DNA of 64,000 nucleotides from Anthonomus grandis grandis (lineage: Eukaryota; Arthropoda; Insecta; Coleoptera; Curculionidae). Both the position numbers and the translations under genes were made by a program. The stretch's first letter is position 1, and each line of letters opens with the position of its first letter. The stretch is from positions 23,539,167-23,603,166 of the forward strand of contig NC_065547.1 in assembly GCF_022605725.1 (NCBI RefSeq), given 5' to 3'. Shown one piece after another: positions 44,768-56,750 of the stretch. The notes beneath the pieces are model-generated. The model made no database searches and was not told the DNA's origin. It saw nothing but the letters and a program-made list of their open reading frames with translations.

Positions 44768-46345
44768 ATTATGTAATTTCTAATTATGTATCTTCAGTTC
44801 TTGCCAGAATCTTCGAAAAATTTTGCTCGAGAAACGATTCGCAACCAAATTACAAAGAATCTTACCAAATGGAAAAACACGTCGGGTCCTAATATTGTTA
44901 AACGACTGAGAGCTTGTTTCTATTTAAAAGCTGACAAGGGAAACAAAGTTGTTAGTTTAGACAAAGCAGAATATTTTAAACGAGTTGATGATCTTATTGA
45001 AAATGGACCATATAAAAAGATTTCTAAAAATTCTTTATCAAAAAAGATTTCGTAGGTTAAGACAGCATTAAATGACTGCAAAAACTTGTTTCCTCTTCAG
45101 AAAAATTCAAGTTACAACTTTCGAACCCAACAATTTCAAAATTATGTTGTTTACCCAAAAACCATAAACCTGGCAATAAAATAAGACCAGTTGTCTCCAC
45201 TATAGGATCTCCAACTTACAACATTTCAAAGTTTTTGGTTAAGTAGTTTGAGACATTAAAATTACTTTACTTTAGTCAAAAACAGCCAACAGTTTATTTC
45301 AAAAGTCAATAATTTAATTCTAAGTGAAAATGAAATTGTTTCTGTCGATGTATCTTCTTTGTTCCCCAGTATTCCTTTACCAGAAATTGGAATTGGACTA
45401 TCTGATTGAGCTTCTGGAAAGTAATAGTTTCGATAAAATTCAAGAAATAATTAAATTAACAAAACTTCGTATGTCACAAATTATTGTTCAATGTAACAAC
45501 TTATACTATGAACAACCCTCCCTTCCTAGCAGGTTAATAAAAACCTCTCCCCCTTCCTAGCAGAGCTTTTTATTAACCGTTTTAAGTTAAATGCAAAAAA
45601 TACATTCCAATGCTTTCCACAAGTTTGGTTTAGATATGTTGATGATGTGTTTGCCGTGTTTGACAAAAGCAAATGCAGTATAGATAATTTTGTAAAGCAA
45701 CTCAATAACTGTTTTCCATCAAATTAAAATTACTAAATATCAAATTTACCTTCGAACAAAAAAAAATAACAAATTTCCATTCTTAGATACTCTTGCCATC
45801 AAAAATAATAATAAGTTAGAATTTGTTTATAGAAGAGAAACAAATACTTTTAGATACATAACTAGTGACTGTAACTATTGTTTTCAACATAAAATGGCTA
45901 GCATGCATTTCTTGGTACATCGTTTGGTCTCATTTCCTCTAAGTAATAGCAGATTTAATAAAGAAAAAGCAAAAATTAAAACAATTGCTAGGCTCAATGG
46001 GTATGACGATAAAATTATTGATAAGCTGATTATAAAACGTAGGTTTAAAGTTAATTTTAAAAGCTCTACCACATTTCAAAAAATGATAATAGCAAACGTT
46101 TGATGCAATACTATAGCATCGTATCTTAACGAGAGGCTTTGATAGAGTTTTCTTGAAGACTTAGGTCTAAGAATGGTCTATCAAAGTTCGGCCAAGTTAC
46201 GAAATTGTTTTAGGAAACCCAAAAGATAAAATAAAGACCTTAGTTTTAATCTTCTTCCGAAGATGCTAACATCACTAGCGAAACACGTGTCGATAGCAAA
46301 AATAAAGAAATTTGGTTAGTGGTAAAACTGTTTTGTAATTTAATT
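44768..46345 (+). pseudogene. Penelope-like element, copy C
   Basis: Plus-strand copy with several frame changes. N-terminal region: NFARETIRNQITKNLTKW and KADKGNKVVSLDKAEYFKRV (44800-45055). RT: PKNHKPGNKIRPVVSTIGSP (about 45150-45210), then VSVDVSSLFPSIP (about 45337-45380; frame changes at its end). The catalytic box FRYVDDVFAVF holds an intact YVDD at 45635-45646, and FPFLDTLAIKNNNKLEFVYR follows. The post-RT segment MASMHFLVHRLVSFPLSNSR and IARLNGYDDKIIDKLIIKRR is at 45894-46090. The GIY-YIG domain is deleted: sequence jumps from the AKLRNCF segment (about 46190-46215) to the 3' end. Copies B and C are complementary halves. Confidence 0.88.
46257..46291 (+). ncRNA. Hammerhead-ribozyme-like motif, Penelope copy C
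   Basis: CCGAAGA (one mismatch to the CUGANGA core) is followed by stem II GCTA/TAGC with loop ACATCAC, then GAAA and CACGTGTC, which could form a very short stem III with a GUC cleavage triplet at 46289-46291. Similar minimal hammerheads are an established feature of Penelope-like elements. Stem I was not resolved by eye. Confidence 0.5.
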
Positions 46346-49300
46346 CCAGTCAAATGCAACGTAAAGTATTTGCTTCTTTAAGCATAAAAATGCTACAAAA
46401 TTTGCAAATGCTTTGAGAAATACTCTTTTGTCAAATGTTATAATAATTAGGGATTTTGAAATTAAATTCGACTCCTTTTTATTATATAAATATCACATAA
46501 CTGAGACTATATCAAATATCAAATGACTCTAAGAGATTTTACAAATATATGCATGCTCTACCGTATTTAATTAGACTTTGAGTATGCCATGTTTGAGAAT
46601 GCCTCTTTAATCTGAAATCCTCAGTATATATGCTATATTCACAAGTTGTAATAGATGCAACGGAGAGTCATCAAAATCCCTAGTACTTTATTGCAAAATT
46701 GATCCTGTTGGCAATTACGAATAAATTACAGGGTTCTGTAAAATTATATTCTTAAGAGTTGCTATATTTAATAGATTTGCCAATATCTACGAGAATACAA
46801 GGTTAATCCGCCTTTTTTAACAATCTTGCTATTTAAGAAACATTAAGGATAATAGTTTTATTACTAGATCGGGCAGACTGGCAAATAGTCTTACATCTCT
46901 GAATCTAGATTTTAATATAAATGCAAAGCACTTGGCTAAGTTTGTTCAGGATTTTCATATATGACTTGTCGTATTATAAGGTTTTTATCATTCTTATTTA
47001 TTATACAAATTTAAATTCATTCCTATGGGATTTCAGACTGATATGAGCGGTGGAATCTAATTTGGGATGTTTCAGTAGTTTTTGTTTGTTTTTTTTACCT
47101 TTTTTATATTCATATTGTTATGTTGTATGAAGAATCTTTGATAGGTAGTGAATAATTAAGTAATAATTTGAATACAATAATAATCTATGAAAAAATATAT
47201 AAGATTCCTAAATAAATAAATTAATAAATCACTTGATTAATAAATATCCTACTAGAGATACTATCAAACATAAACAAATTCTTTAATCTAAACCTAATTG
47301 ACTAAAAATACGTTTTTTCTTTTTATATCTGATTAATATCTTTTTTTAGAATAAACTTTTGTATTACTTTCATATTTTTTTTTATTTTTCCATGTGTTCG
47401 AGAGAGTTTGTCCCTAGGCAAAATTTTCTAGATAACTCTAATAGATTTATTTCTGCTGATTACCATACTAAAAGTTCATGCAATTATAAAAAGTATCTAT
47501 TTATAAAGCTGAATATTTATATAATTCATGTACTAAAAGAAGTCTTTCTGGAACTAAATATAATAGAAGCAAATCTGAAAGGATAGACGCAAATTTATTT
47601 GAGGATTGGTTTTTAGATATCTTATTACCCTACATAAAGAAACTTTGTTAAGATCCAAAAGCAATAATTGGTAATAATCTATCAAGTCTAGTTGCTTATT
47701 ATACCGGGCAAGAGCAGTTGTGTCAACCCCTTGATATTAGTATATTTCGGTCATTTAAGGCCTCTTGGCGAAAACTTTTAGAGTGGAATTTATCAAATAT
47801 AGGCTGAATCCCAAAATCTCAATTTCCGTTTCTAATAAAATAAACTCTGCAGGCAATGAATGATAAATTAAGAAATATAATGAAATCAAGGTTTTGTGCT
47901 ATTGGAATCTAACCTCTTACTGCTTTTACTGCGGTCCGAACTGCTTAAAAGCAGTCCGAGACAAAACAGTCCTTCCTGAATAAAAAAATTAATTGTTCAG
48001 CCAAAAACGGCCGAATGCGTCACATTTATTATTGAGGATGACATTTATTGACAGAAATTATGTTTCCTCAATAAATGTGACGTCATCTCCTTACGTCCCA
48101 GAGCCCCCATGTCAGTTTTTCTTAAATGGTAATAGGCGACTTCAACATTTATTAAATTATTTTATATTAAATGATTTATATTAATTATGAATTATATTAA
48201 GATAATATTTTTACTCTATTGATTTAAATACATGCAAGAATTTTGTTATATTTGTTTATTATTTTTGTGTCACTTGGAGATAGTGATTCTGAATTAGATT
48301 TATTTTTCTCATATTTATTATAGTATTCGTAGTTTACTTTTTTAAATTAATATTGTAAGTTATAAAAGAACTTCTTTCTAATTTATTAAAAATTTATTTT
48401 TTAGATAAAAATCAAATATATAAATTTTTATATTTCCTGTAAGTGCGTGGCCGTTAGAAATAACGAGCTGTTTATTTATTTACCATAAAAAGTCCAAAAA
48501 TGTGACATATAAACTATTTTATTTACAGGTCAATTTTTATCTGATTTTATGAACGGCTGATAAGTATTATTTTTGGCTCTATCGTATCTTGACAGAGTAC
48601 CAGTAGAATAACTAATAAAAATATAAAGTTACATTAAATAGTAAAAAATATATATTAAGCAAAATCAACGAGAACTATTTAATATATTTTATAAATTAAG
48701 CAAGTGCATTCCTGTAAACAAAGATATAAAAATAAATACGAAAAATAGACAAAAGAATGAAATCCAGTTTCACATATTTCAACCTACATATGCAATCGAT
48801 TTACTTCTTATCCTGTTCAAAAGAAAATTATATCTTCAAAAAGACATTTAAATATAAAATAAAAGAAATGTGCTCTACACAAAAACCTATAGACTGATTA
48901 CCAAGGAAGCGTTAGTGTCATTTCAATGCCTTCATTTAGATCGTTGTTAATTGTTAAATTAATTGTCCGGTCACCAGGATCATATGTTGAACTGAAAAAA
49001 AAAAGTATTAAAGGGCCGAAGGCCTATTGGCAGTGAACAAATTGTTCTGATAATTCAACAACATCTAATAAGCATATTGCGCTAGCAAAAACCAGTGTTT
49101 AATAAGCCTAATGGGTGGATTTTTATCAAAACTCACCAAACAAAAAAATTTAAATTTTTTTGTGAGGCAAATATATGAACTATTTTTTTTTTTAAATCAC
49201 ATTCTTTCTTCCTCAAATTATCTTTCTTATCTAATTTATTTTTCATTAATATTTTTCTTATTATGCTTATAATGCTTTATTTACAATATTTTTTTTTTAG

Positions 49301-49420
49301 ATTTTTTTAGTATTTTTTGGAAAAGAATGATGATACCGTCAAGTATCCTAAAGCACCCATTCATTTTTGTTTCTGAGGTAGTCGATAAGAAAATGAACGG
49401 TGTTACCATATTGGTGAGCA
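46346..49420. other. AT-rich sequence, possible old repeats
   Basis: 46640-46970 on + has faint LINE C-terminus character (MQRRVIKIPSTLL, SGRLANSLTSLNLDFNINAK) but no firm motif. An inverted repeat lies at 48017-48084. Nothing else recognised. Confidence 0.4.
48017..48084. repeat. Imperfect inverted repeat with GTCACATTTATT
   Basis: GCGTCACATTTATTATTGAG at 48018-48037 pairs with the complement of TTTCCTCAATAAATGTGACG at 48063-48082, apart from an extra ATT. The loop contains a further GACATTTATTGA. It may be a small fold-back element. No target duplication was seen. Confidence 0.7.
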
Positions 49421-50260
49421 AGTTCTCCGGTTCTGGAAAAAGATAAGCAGCAAAAAGGTATTTCCTCTGGCTTAAGCCTATTTGATTTACAATCTGGTGA
49501 CAGTAATGTAAGTCAAAGTGCGGTACAATATTCAGATGAGGAGAGACAGAGGAACAAATCTTCAGTTTCAAATTCTTAGTTAACTGCATCTGCAAGGTTA
49601 GAAACCTTGCCTCCTTAAAAAGGATTTATCTATAGAGAGGTAATCGTGGAGTCCAGTATAGATCCATTTATTAGAATAGTCCATCAGTTTTATTTGGCCT
49701 ATCATAATGACGTCACCACTTGGCATGAATTTGTTGTTTTGCTTCCTGAAAAATTCCAACCTTCTAATCATAACGAGAAACTTTTTGATGAAATTTTTAA
49801 GAGTGCTCAAGGTCAGGATAAGAGTATTGATATTTATTTAGTGGTTGTCGCTAGTTCATAAAAAAACTTACTTTTCCATTACATCTATAAAACTGCCATT
49901 TCCGAGGAGTCTAAACTTAAAATTTTATTTCGAAACTTTGCACCTTACTCTCAGAATTAACTGGTGTTGGTTTATGTGACTTCTATAAGCCAATTACGTT
50001 CTCTGTGTCGCCGCTTAGAGAGGGAAGAGAAGCTGTCGAACGTTACTCTCAACCATGCTCGCCCCTACGAATCTTCTTTAGCACGATCTAGCTTATCTTC
50101 AGTATGACGCCGAGGTGACAGCTGGTGTAACCTCTCTGAATGAAGAGGCCTAGGTTATCCCGAGCCCGGTAAAGAAATTGTATGTTTTCATTGTAAGCTA
50201 TAAGGTGGGCTCTTCCAAAGCCTAAACTCTACTTCTGTTGTGAGAAGGATGGCTATAAAG
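49420..50260 (+). pseudogene. LTR-retrotransposon gag relic
   Basis: The + translation reads VTTWHEFVVLLPEKFQPSNH and EKLFDEIFKSAQGQDKSIDI (49709-49835). After a frame change it continues with LKILFRNFAP (about 49918-49950), VTSISQLRSLCRRLER (about 49977-50025) and a CCHC-like knuckle split by frame changes (CFHCK at about 50180, YKVRTCANC at about 50255). This order fits the capsid-nucleocapsid part of a Ty3/gypsy-type gag. No protease, RT, integrase or LTR was found nearby. The open frames on the opposite strand here are shadows. Old, isolated fragment. Confidence 0.6.
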
Positions 50261-50269
50261 TCAGGACTT

Positions 50270-51195
50270 GCGCAAATTGTAAGTCGGTAAATGGCGTAAA
50301 GCAACACCTCTTAAAGAACAAATTTCTTAAGGAGGTGTTGTTCTTATTTAGGCTAAGGAGTAAAGCATTCCTTAGCCTGAATCAGAACTTATCAAGACAA
50401 TCGACTTAAACCCATACTCAATTTTGTCCTTGACCATGTTCAGAATGATGAACGTCCTTGCGGTTAGATATTTTGGGTATAAGGGTTTAAGGTCTTAATA
50501 TAATTATACAAGCTGTTATTCTTTTTATGCCGGACGCTATATCCGTTCTTCGCTCCAGTTTGCTCCTGACATTACACCATTTCGTCAACTTAAGAGCATG
50601 ATGAAGGTCTGTTTAGGAAAAATACTAACCTTATGTAATGCAAAATATTAGGAGATATGAAAAAATTCTTTACCGCCATAGAATTTTTTTTCCTACCTCA
50701 CTTTAAAAATGTGTTTTGTTATTCAGAAAATCTTTTTGTCCTAAAAAAAATTCGTTTGAATTCCAGGAGTTTATTAAGTGCAAAAGTACTAAGCTGATAA
50801 AAATAAAACCTTAAAAGTTGTCAAAATCAGATTGTAGAGGTTTAACTAAAATAAACTAAATAACTAAGTTTACAATCATTTGAACCAAGTTTTAAATAGC
50901 GCTACAGGAGTTCTAGACACCTTACATTTAAACAAGGTTTTAAAGTGGTGGCAACGTCGCCAAAGTGACGAGAATATTACGTTGTTTTTGCTCCTCAAAA
51001 ATTTAGTGTTTTTATGCAGATTAAGGCAATAAAAATTGTTCAAACCTGGTAATTTATATTACCTAGAAACTAGTCCATAAATTAGTGGAAAAAGTCTGTG
51101 ATTTTCTAGACACATAACTTTAGAACTATTTAAATTCCTTTCTCGGGTCCGTATGTGAGAAACGTAAACATTGCGCAGTATAGCGAATATCAAGG
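50270..51195. other. AT-rich sequence, nothing recognised
   Basis: Contains an inverted repeat at about 50308-50345 (CACCTCTTAAAG / CTTAAGGAGGTG). No gene recognised. Confidence 0.45.
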
Positions 51196-51254
51196 CAACC
51201 TGCTTACAAGGTTGGTTGCGGTATTGCCGGCTTGTCGGATAAAACTGACTAATT

Positions 51255-52385
51255 ATGGAATGCGATGTTTGTAAAAAAAACAGCTCGCAAATTGAAATTT
51301 TTGCTTGTGATGGTTGCAAAACTCGATTATGTAGAAATGAAGTGTTGTCATTGATAAATGCTTCTGAATACAAGGTTTTGCAGCTTAAATCAAAGCGGCA
51401 CTTGAAATTCTACTGTGAAAAATGTACTAAAGGTGAATCATTTTCTCTATATCAATCACTAATTGAGGAGAAACAAAAACATATTGAAGCTAAAGAGAAG
51501 ATTATCAGTTGTCTGGAAACAAATAATAAGGAATTATTACAAAAAATAAAGATGTTAGAGAAGAAGCTTCAAAATACGCAGAACGAGAGCAAGGGGACCT
51601 TTTCTGACGTGGTAAGGAGAGGAAAACCAGAATCTGTTGTTCTAATAAAGCCTGTTGATGAGCAGGATGGCATTTTAACCAAAAAGGAGATTAGGCAAAA
51701 CGTAGATCCTTCTAAAATTGAAGTTTCGAAGTTTAGGCAAATTAAGGGAGGTGGTGTTGTAATAGGCTGTTCGGATAAAAACCAGATTAAGGATCTTCGT
51801 ACACAATTGGAAAAACAGTTAGGACAAAAATACACTGTGGAGGTACCATCTTTGAAAAAACCAAAAATGAAAATAGTAAATATTAACAAGGATGATGTAG
51901 GTTTAGAAGACTCTGATAGTACAATAATAGATTTAATTGTTAAGTGGAATAACTTATTTGACGGGGAAGATTTTTATATGAAAGTTTTAAAAAAATCGGT
52001 AAATAATTTTAAAAATATAAATCTTATCCTTGAAGTCGATTCAATTACTCATAACAAATTATTAAGTCAAGAAAGGGTCAAACTAGGGTGGTCTAGGTGT
52101 CGTGTTTTTAATCACGTAAGTGTCCTACAATGTTTTAATTGCATGGGCTTTAATCACTATGGTAAGGATTGTAAATCACAACAAATCTGCTCAAGATGCT
52201 CTGGCAATCACTCTTATAAAGAATGTAGGTCTAATGAAAAAAAATGTATAAATTGTATAAAATCTAAAAAGCCAAATGAAAACTTAGATGTTAGTCATGA
52301 AGCCTTAAGTTGAGAATGTCCTTGCCTATTGAGAATAATTAGCTTATATAATAAGAAGGTTGACTATTTATCTGACTGTGTATAA
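51255..52385 (+). pseudogene. LINE B ORF1: PHD-like, coiled-coil, CCHC RNA-binding protein
   Basis: 352 residues to a TGA at 52311-52313; the frame continues in the same register to a natural TAA at 52383-52385 (24 more residues). The N-terminus (residues 1-60) is a Cys-rich PHD-like finger (CDVCKK, CDGCKTRLC, FYCEKC). Residues 70-115 are a Glu/Lys-rich probable coiled coil. The C-terminus has CCHC knuckles (CFNCMGFNHYGKDC, CSRCSGNHSYKEC, CINC...H...CPC). The TGA falls inside the third knuckle. ORF1 proteins bind the element RNA and form the ribonucleoprotein. ORF2 begins 12 bp after the natural stop, suggesting coupled translation. Confidence 0.88.
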
Positions 52386-52397
52386 ATCTATTTCAAT

Positions 52398-55224
52398 ATG
52401 AATAATATTAATAGCAATATGTCTGCCATTCTTAAAATGGCACATTTAAACTTAAGGTCGATTTTTACGGGATTTCAGGAGTTTGTGGATTTGGTAATAG
52501 GTAATGATTATGACATTATCGCAGTGACAGAAACTTGGTTAACTAATAACGTCTCGTCAAATGTGATTTCTATAACTGGTTACAATTTTTATCGCAAAGA
52601 TAGGTCTACTGGCCGGGGTGGGGGGTAGGATTTTTTGTTAAATCTCACTTAAAGGCTGAGATTCTTAACCTTAATATAGGTACAGGTATAGATGGTTTTG
52701 AAAATATGTGGCTAAAAATTAATATAAACAGGGTCTCTATTACTGCTGGGGTCATATATCGTACTATGAATAATATTGGGGCTTGTGCAAATGCACTCGA
52801 CAATATTCTACCAGAAATAATATCAACCTCCGACTATGTAACGGTTCTAGGGGATTTAAATATTAATTTTTTTAACAGCAATAATCCAATATCCGACATA
52901 TTTGATGTTTTTGGTTTCACTCAGACCATTGATGAGGCTACAAGTCACTGATAGAGTATCAACATTACTAGATCCTATATTTTTTAGTGATGCAGATGCT
53001 ATTATGGATGTTGGCACCATCTCTGCTATCGGGATAAGTGACCATAAGTTGGCATTTTGTAATATACGCTTACCAAATCTTAAAAGAGTCCAGAAAATAA
53101 TATCATTCCGCAGTTACAAACATTTTAATGAAAACCTTTTTAATGCAGAGCTTTTACAAATACCCTGGGATAACATATATTATTTTCCAAATATAGATGA
53201 CAAAGTACAATTTCTGACACAGAACCTAATAAAATTATTTGACAAACATGTACCAATAAAGACCGTCCGCGTTAATAAACCCCCAGCACCTTGGCTTACA
53301 CCAGCTCTAGAGGCCATGTTAAAGGAACGTGATAAGGCTAACTTAAAATATAAAAAATCAAAGTCATAAGCTGATTTTGAAGCTTATAAGCGGGCTCGAA
53401 ACTTTGCACTTGCTTCTATTCGAAGGGAAAAAAAGGGCTATTTAAGTTTTTTGGAACAACAAAAAAATAGTAAGTTACTCTGGAAAAATCTTAAAAATAT
53501 GAATGTAAATGTAAGCTCAAAAACTCCTAATAGTGAATTTCCACTTGACTCTGTTAATCCTGATAGTGCAAATGACTACTTTTTAAGTGTATTTAAAAAA
53601 TCAAATAAATGTGACCAAAAAATACATTTCTATAACACAAATAAACTTAAGAACAACTTGCACTTTCAATTTAATATGATAGATTCCAGTTCAGTGAAAA
53701 AAAATATTTATTCCATTAAGTCCAATGCTTCTGGTCATGACAATTTGACACTTTTTATGATAAAGCTTAGCCTTCCTGCTATCCTACCTCATTTGAGACA
53801 TATTGTTAATTCTTGCCTAGAAGCTGGGTATTTTCCAGAGGACTGGAAAAAGTCCATAATTCTTCCTGTTCCTAAGACCAGAAAAGTAACTGCTGTGAAT
53901 GAACTTCGTCCCATAAGCCTGTTGCCTGTCCTATCTAAAATTCTTGAAAGAACTGTTCACACACAAGTATTAAATTACCTAAATCTTAATAATTTGCTCC
54001 TAGTTCATCAGTCAGGCTTTAGGTCTGGACATAGTACTACTACTGCTCTTCTGAACTTGAACTGACAACATAATAAGGGCATTAGACAAAAATATTGCGG
54101 TTGTCCTAGTCTCCCTGGACTACTCTAAAGCTTTTGATCTGATAGACCATGATTTACTGTGTGCTAAACTAAAATATCTGGGCTTTGACGAATGCTCTGT
54201 CTCCTTTTTCAGGTGCTACCTGACAGATAGACAACAGCGCGTACAAATTGGTAACAAGTTTTCTTCTGCTGAGACTGTGATATCTGGTGTACCACAAGGA
54301 TCTATAATTGGACCACTTTTGTTTCTAATATACATTTTTGACATTTTCCAGGTAATCAAAAATTCAGATTCACAGTCATATGCAGATGATAAACAGGTTT
54401 TGCATTATTTTGACCCCAATAAACCAGCAGAAGCTGAAGCATCTCTCAATGACGATCTAAAATCCATCAATGATTACTCAAGAGAACATAACTTAAAGAT
54501 AAATCCTGAAAAAACAGAGGTACTTCTCTTTTGTTCAGAAAAGCGAAGAAAACTGCTAGAAGGTAGGTTGCACCTGAAACTGGGCGACACAACTTTGGAA
54601 TTTTCTAAAAATGCGAAGAACTTAGGGCTTATCATTGATACTGATTTAAGGTTCAGAGATCATGTAAATAAGTTACTTCAAAAAAGTTATGTAAAAATGA
54701 AAGTTCTCTATGCCAACAGATATATCTTAGACTTTAATATTAGGAAAAAACTCTGTGAATCTCTGGTTTTGCCAATTTTTTATTATTGTAATATAGTGTA
54801 CTACCCCTGTTTAGATTTAGTGACAAAAAATAGATTGCAAGTTGTGCAAAATAACTGTTGTCGCTTCATATTTGGTCTGAGGAGATATGATCATGTCTCA
54901 GCAGAATTTAAACAATTAAATTGGTTAAATATGTCGGATGTGGTAAAGCATCATTTTGCTACTTTTCTAATGAGGTTGTTAATATCAAATATTCCTGTAT
55001 ATTTGAGGGAAAAGTTAGTATTTCAAACATTTATTCATAACCGTGAACTTCGTTATGGAAATCACTTTATTATGCCACAACATCATTCAGCACTCTTTCA
55101 AAGAGGTTTTGCCTATAATGCAGTATCTTTATATAACTCCTTAGATCCCTATTTAAGAGATATTAGTTTAAACGGCTTTAGGTCTCAGTTTAAAACTTAT
55201 TTGTTAAATTTACAGAATACTTAG
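52398..55224 (+). pseudogene. LINE B ORF2: endonuclease and reverse transcriptase
   Basis: APE-like endonuclease: MAHLNLRSI, IIAVTETWL, VTVLGDLNINFF and the GISDHK box. RT: LRPISLLPVLSKILERTVHT, VVLVSLDYSKAFDLIDHDLL (first Asp), ISGVPQGSIIGPLLFLIYIF and SYADDKQVLHYF (YADD at 54379-54390). A C-terminal domain (NLGLIIDTDLRFRDHVNKLL, YCNIVYYPCLD, CCRFIFGL) runs to TAG at 55222-55224. Lesions: a 1-base loss in a G run at about 52620-52626, another at about 52939, a TAA at 53367-53369, and an indel near 54055-54063. After the last indel the frame is open for about 390 codons. All catalytic boxes survive. Resembles the Jockey/CR1 group. Confidence 0.9.
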
Positions 55225-55279
55225 TGTCATTATGAATTATGTTTACTTTTCACTTCTTTTTTGATTTAGAATAGGGATG

Positions 55280-55310
55280 GTTAAGTGTAAGAGTAGCCTA
55301 AGGCTAAACT
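55280..55310 (+). other. Conserved LINE 3' UTR hairpin
   Basis: GTAGCCTAAGGCTAAACTTCGCC at the 3' end of LINE B (55293-55314 region) is a small stem-loop (AGCC/GGCT). The diverged copy at 41872-41894 has the same structure with a compensated loop (TAGCCTTTGGCTA, ACTTCGCC). A likely recognition element for the element's own reverse transcriptase. Confidence 0.55.
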
Positions 55311-55403
55311 TCGCCATTTGTATTCTTTAACCTTAATCTTATATGTATATACCTATAAAACATTTTAATCTGTGTAATGTATATGCATGATGAATAAAAG
55401 ACG

Positions 55404-55406
<3 letters not shown>

Positions 55407-55440
<34 letters not shown>
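55407..55440. repeat. (ATT)n tail of LINE B
   Basis: Trinucleotide tail directly after GAATAAAAGACGATTT. Simple-repeat tails instead of poly(A) are usual for several LINE clades. Confidence 0.9.
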
Positions 55441-55450
55441 ACAACCTGCT

Positions 55451-56750
55451 AGTAAAGTTTAACCAAAATTTACCTCAGATTTTTTAAACGATGTTAACTT
55501 TGCAGACAAAATAGAGGAAGTAAATTGTTATCGCATTTTAACATGAAATATACACGAGCTATATTATGTTATAACTCTATTATGAGTTAATATGTGGTGA
55601 TCTCTATACTTTTCAAAATTAAAGAAAGGTATCACCGCGACTATTGTCTTACAACTATTTACTTTCACACAGTAAATATTTGTAAAATTTATATATTAAA
55701 TTAAGCTCAAAAAAAGAAAAATTCATGAATACGACTTTTCTACTATAATGAAGAAAATAAGTAAATTCAGATTCATTAGAGTTATGTATACTAATTTTTC
55801 TGATGACCGCAATATATATAAGGTGCCTCCGATTAAATTGGTACTATTGATATCTGCTGATTAAAATGGTAAAAATTTAAAAAAATATGGAAAATCGAGT
55901 TTTTGAGAAAATGTGAAAATATACTTTTGTTAAGTGGAATTTCCTGTCTATATTTACATAAGTCAAAGAAAAATGATTTTCCTAATAAGACAAGTTTATT
56001 AACACGAAGAGCCTAAACCTAATAGATAAGTTGCCTTCTATAAAGTTCTACTTCGTTATCCAAAGGTTATCTGGGACACTACCTTTAGGTTTAAAGTAAA
56101 TGAGCGATCACAGCCAATCAGATACTTTTTTAACAGTAACTAAAATAAACGACAATATTGTGACAAAGCCATATTTATTCATCCCCATATTTAACATGTC
56201 AACTCTTAGTAAACATCATATATTTTAATGATTAAATTAAATACTGTTGAGTATGGGGAGGGTTAACGAGTACAACGTCAATAAGGAAAGCTTAAAAACA
56301 GTACGGTTAATTATAGCAGTGGCGAGGTAAACTAAATAGTCCAAGGAAAGTAAAGCATGAAACGATTGTTACTAAAGAAATGATACCCGGTAAATTACCT
56401 ACAGGATTTAAAAGCGGTCTAATGTATATGGAGGAAATATAGTCGCTAATAGTCTTTGCCAGTCTTACTATAATGACGGTAAATATGTTCTTAATTCTCT
56501 GATAGAATGGCAATTTAAGGAAATATAGGTCGTAAGCTGTAATAAGGTCATGTGTCGGATGCAGAGAATTTTCTGGTAATACGACCCAACACACAATCCT
56601 ATTTTCCCTTGTAAAATGAACATAGTATCCTTAACCTTAACCACAAAATTAAACAAGAAAAATTAGCAAAGAATTCTTCACTGTAAAAACCCCCTACAGA
56701 ATCTTATCCAAAAAATGCAAAAGTTTTATAAAAAGGGATAATGCAAATAA
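55451..56750. other. AT-rich sequence, nothing recognised
   Basis: Short minus-strand open frames at 56307-56656 have no recognised motif. Confidence 0.5.

Larger units (their letters stand above)
51205..55441 (+). mobile_element. LINE B: near full-length two-ORF non-LTR retrotransposon
   Basis: Encodes a zinc-finger ORF1 and an endonuclease/RT ORF2, and ends in AATAAA and an (ATT)n tail (55407-55440). CAACCTGCT occurs both at 51196-51204 and right after the tail at 55442-55450. This is a likely 9-bp target-site duplication, which puts the 5' end about 50 bp before ORF1. ORF1 holds one premature stop and ORF2 four lesions. Confidence 0.88.

Noticed and set aside
46640..46970. Possible LINE C-terminus (MQRRVIKIPSTLL)
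   Set aside because: Only short weak similarities in more than one frame; no reverse-transcriptase box or tail nearby.
49281..49810. Minus-strand open frames of 104 and 70 codons
   Set aside because: Antisense to the gag relic, which has recognisable capsid motifs on +.
51569..51889. Minus-strand 106-codon open frame
   Set aside because: Antisense of LINE B ORF1, without any motif of its own.
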